From the NCBI GenBank assembly GCA_028285265.1, contig JANQPX010000053.1, forward strand, positions 124,001 to 188,000: a DNA stretch of 64,000 bases, read 5' to 3'. Positions 63,399 through 64,000 of the stretch are shown here, in pieces. Origin of the DNA: Geminicoccaceae bacterium (GTDB lineage Bacteria > Pseudomonadota > Alphaproteobacteria > Geminicoccales > Geminicoccaceae). The notes below the pieces were generated by a model. That model saw nothing but the letters and a program-made list of their open reading frames with translations, made no database searches and was not told where the DNA came from. Position 1 is the first letter of the stretch. The number at the start of each line of letters is the position of its first letter. Position numbers and translations under genes: made by a program.

Positions 63399-64000
63399 CT
63401 AAGCGGTCTGCGCGAGATGATCGTCCTCGATGGCGGGAGCGACCTCAACGCCGAAAAAGAAGGCATCGGTATTGGTATCGTTGCGCAGGGTAGCTTCGGC
63501 TGACGGCATGAAAATGACGGGATTGTCGATCATTGGTGCGCGATAGGTCCGCTCGCCGTCCTCACCGATGATCTCGCCAGGCTCAAGTGGGTCAAAGTTC
63601 TGAAAATGCCGGACATAGCGAAAGTCCGGTGCGACTTTGGGGACATGGTGACCGACGACAACCCGGCGGCCGGGTTTAGAGCGCTTCCGAAACTCAGGGA
63701 ACCGGTCCTCTGGAAGCATATCCATCTCGGCGAGGATACGCCCGGCGATCTCAAACGCGCGTGCTGGCGCCTCCGGCGATAAGTGGGCGCCGACTTCGAC
63801 AGTGACGGCGGCATTGTCTCGATCAAGGAGCCACTGCGTAGCGCTTCCGTGGATGAACTGATGGAGACCGTCGACTTGAGCGTAGGGAAGCGCGCGCGAA
63901 AGCCGATGAGCTTCGCGTTGGGCGGTGTAGCCAATCACGAAAGGCTCGGAGGGTTGGGACGTCGTGTGAATATCCACCAACACATCGAGGGCGGCGAGTG
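63399..64000 (-). CDS. succinylglutamate desuccinylase/aspartoacylase family protein, partial
   Basis: The 3' part of a gene runs off the window end; about 200 C-terminal residues are visible. LVDIHTTSQPSEPFVI carries the zinc-site His of the M14-like carboxypeptidase fold, and VTVEVGAHLSPEAPARAFEIAGRIL includes the catalytic-region Glu. The C-terminal domain (FQNFDPLEPGEIIGEDGERTYRAP) is the beta-domain of AstE/AspA relatives. It hydrolyses an N-acyl amino acid or related amide. The start lies outside the window. Confidence 0.83.
   Translation of the reverse strand, partial: LAALDVLVDIHTTSQPSEPFVIGYTAQREAHRLSRALPYAQVDGLHQFIHGSATQWLLDRDNAAVTVEVGAHLSPEAPARAFEIAGRILAEMDMLPEDRFPEFRKRSKPGRRVVVGHHVPKVAPDFRYVRHFQNFDPLEPGEIIGEDGERTYRAPMIDNPVIFMPSAEATLRNDTNTDAFFFGVEVAPAIEDDHLAQTA

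Noticed and set aside
1-64000. CRISPR array, tRNA, rRNA or insertion sequence
   Set aside because: No regularly spaced direct repeats, no cloverleaf with a T-loop-like GTTCGA motif that folds, no transposase motifs and no terminal inverted repeats were seen.

Overview
The window looks like chromosomal DNA of an alphaproteobacterium, most probably a Rhodospirillales-type lineage. The basis is gene content: class I lysyl-tRNA synthetase, GatCAB, malyl-CoA lyase, single-chain indolepyruvate ferredoxin oxidoreductase, an EipB/DUF1849 protein, a DUF1127 protein, DUF6352/DUF6494 proteins and the nrdR-ribD-ribE-ribH-nusB-thiL order. The DNA is moderately GC-rich, densely coding, and has AT-rich gaps only at a few promoters. 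I saw no rRNA, tRNA, CRISPR array, insertion sequence or prophage. Family names are recognised by eye from the sequence; no database search was run.

Layout. 1-8.4 kb: a small membrane protein, xerD, malyl-CoA lyase (mcl1), a methyltransferase, a sugar dehydrogenase-like SDR divergent from a split UxaA-type lyase, a GNAT acetyltransferase and a WcaI-like glycosyltransferase. 8.4-18.3 kb, all on the minus strand: rpiB, nrdR, the riboflavin genes ribD-ribE-ribH, nusB, thiL, a lipoprotein, a cysteine-cluster protein and a very large 2-oxoacid oxidoreductase. 18.5-23.3 kb: a membrane-anchored Calx-beta protein, then on the other strand an SH3b-BMP fusion lipid/nucleoside-type binding protein, a zinc alcohol dehydrogenase and an HD phosphohydrolase. 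23.5-27.3 kb: gatCAB and divergent ruvX. 27.4-33.7 kb: a TadG-like vWA protein, an aminotransferase, an EipB-like envelope protein, a lipoate/biotin ligase-like protein with DUF6352, DUF6494 and a small membrane protein. 33.7-39.5 kb: tadA, a MidA-type methyltransferase, lgt, a divergent lrp/ald pair, a DUF1127 protein and a fluoroacetate dehalogenase-like hydrolase. 39.5-45.8 kb: a complete type I secretion machine (TolC, ABC transporter, HlyD) and a TPR protein. 46-57.7 kb: recQ, several small proteins, an unexplained structured stretch, purH, an acyl-CoA synthetase and an RND efflux pair. 57.9-64 kb: a GDSL lipoprotein, a secreted GlcG-like protein, lysK, rsmB, a DUF2059 protein and a truncated succinylglutamate desuccinylase/aspartoacylase.

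Most of this is core metabolism and translation. The item I consider most likely to be undescribed is the non-coding stretch at about 49.70-49.99 kb, downstream of purH. It folds into at least five consecutive hairpins; three of them present the same C-rich motif (UCCCCG on the minus strand) in the loop, and an 18-bp stem is continuous only if the RNA is transcribed from the minus strand, because its three imperfect pairs are G.U there. This reads as a multi-hairpin regulatory RNA. Other points of interest are several near-perfect palindromes in divergent promoters (38.46, 41.09 and 59.62-59.69 kb), the SH3b-BMP fusion with no transporter genes beside it, an orphan type I secretion system, and a compact SDR plus split-lyase cassette.
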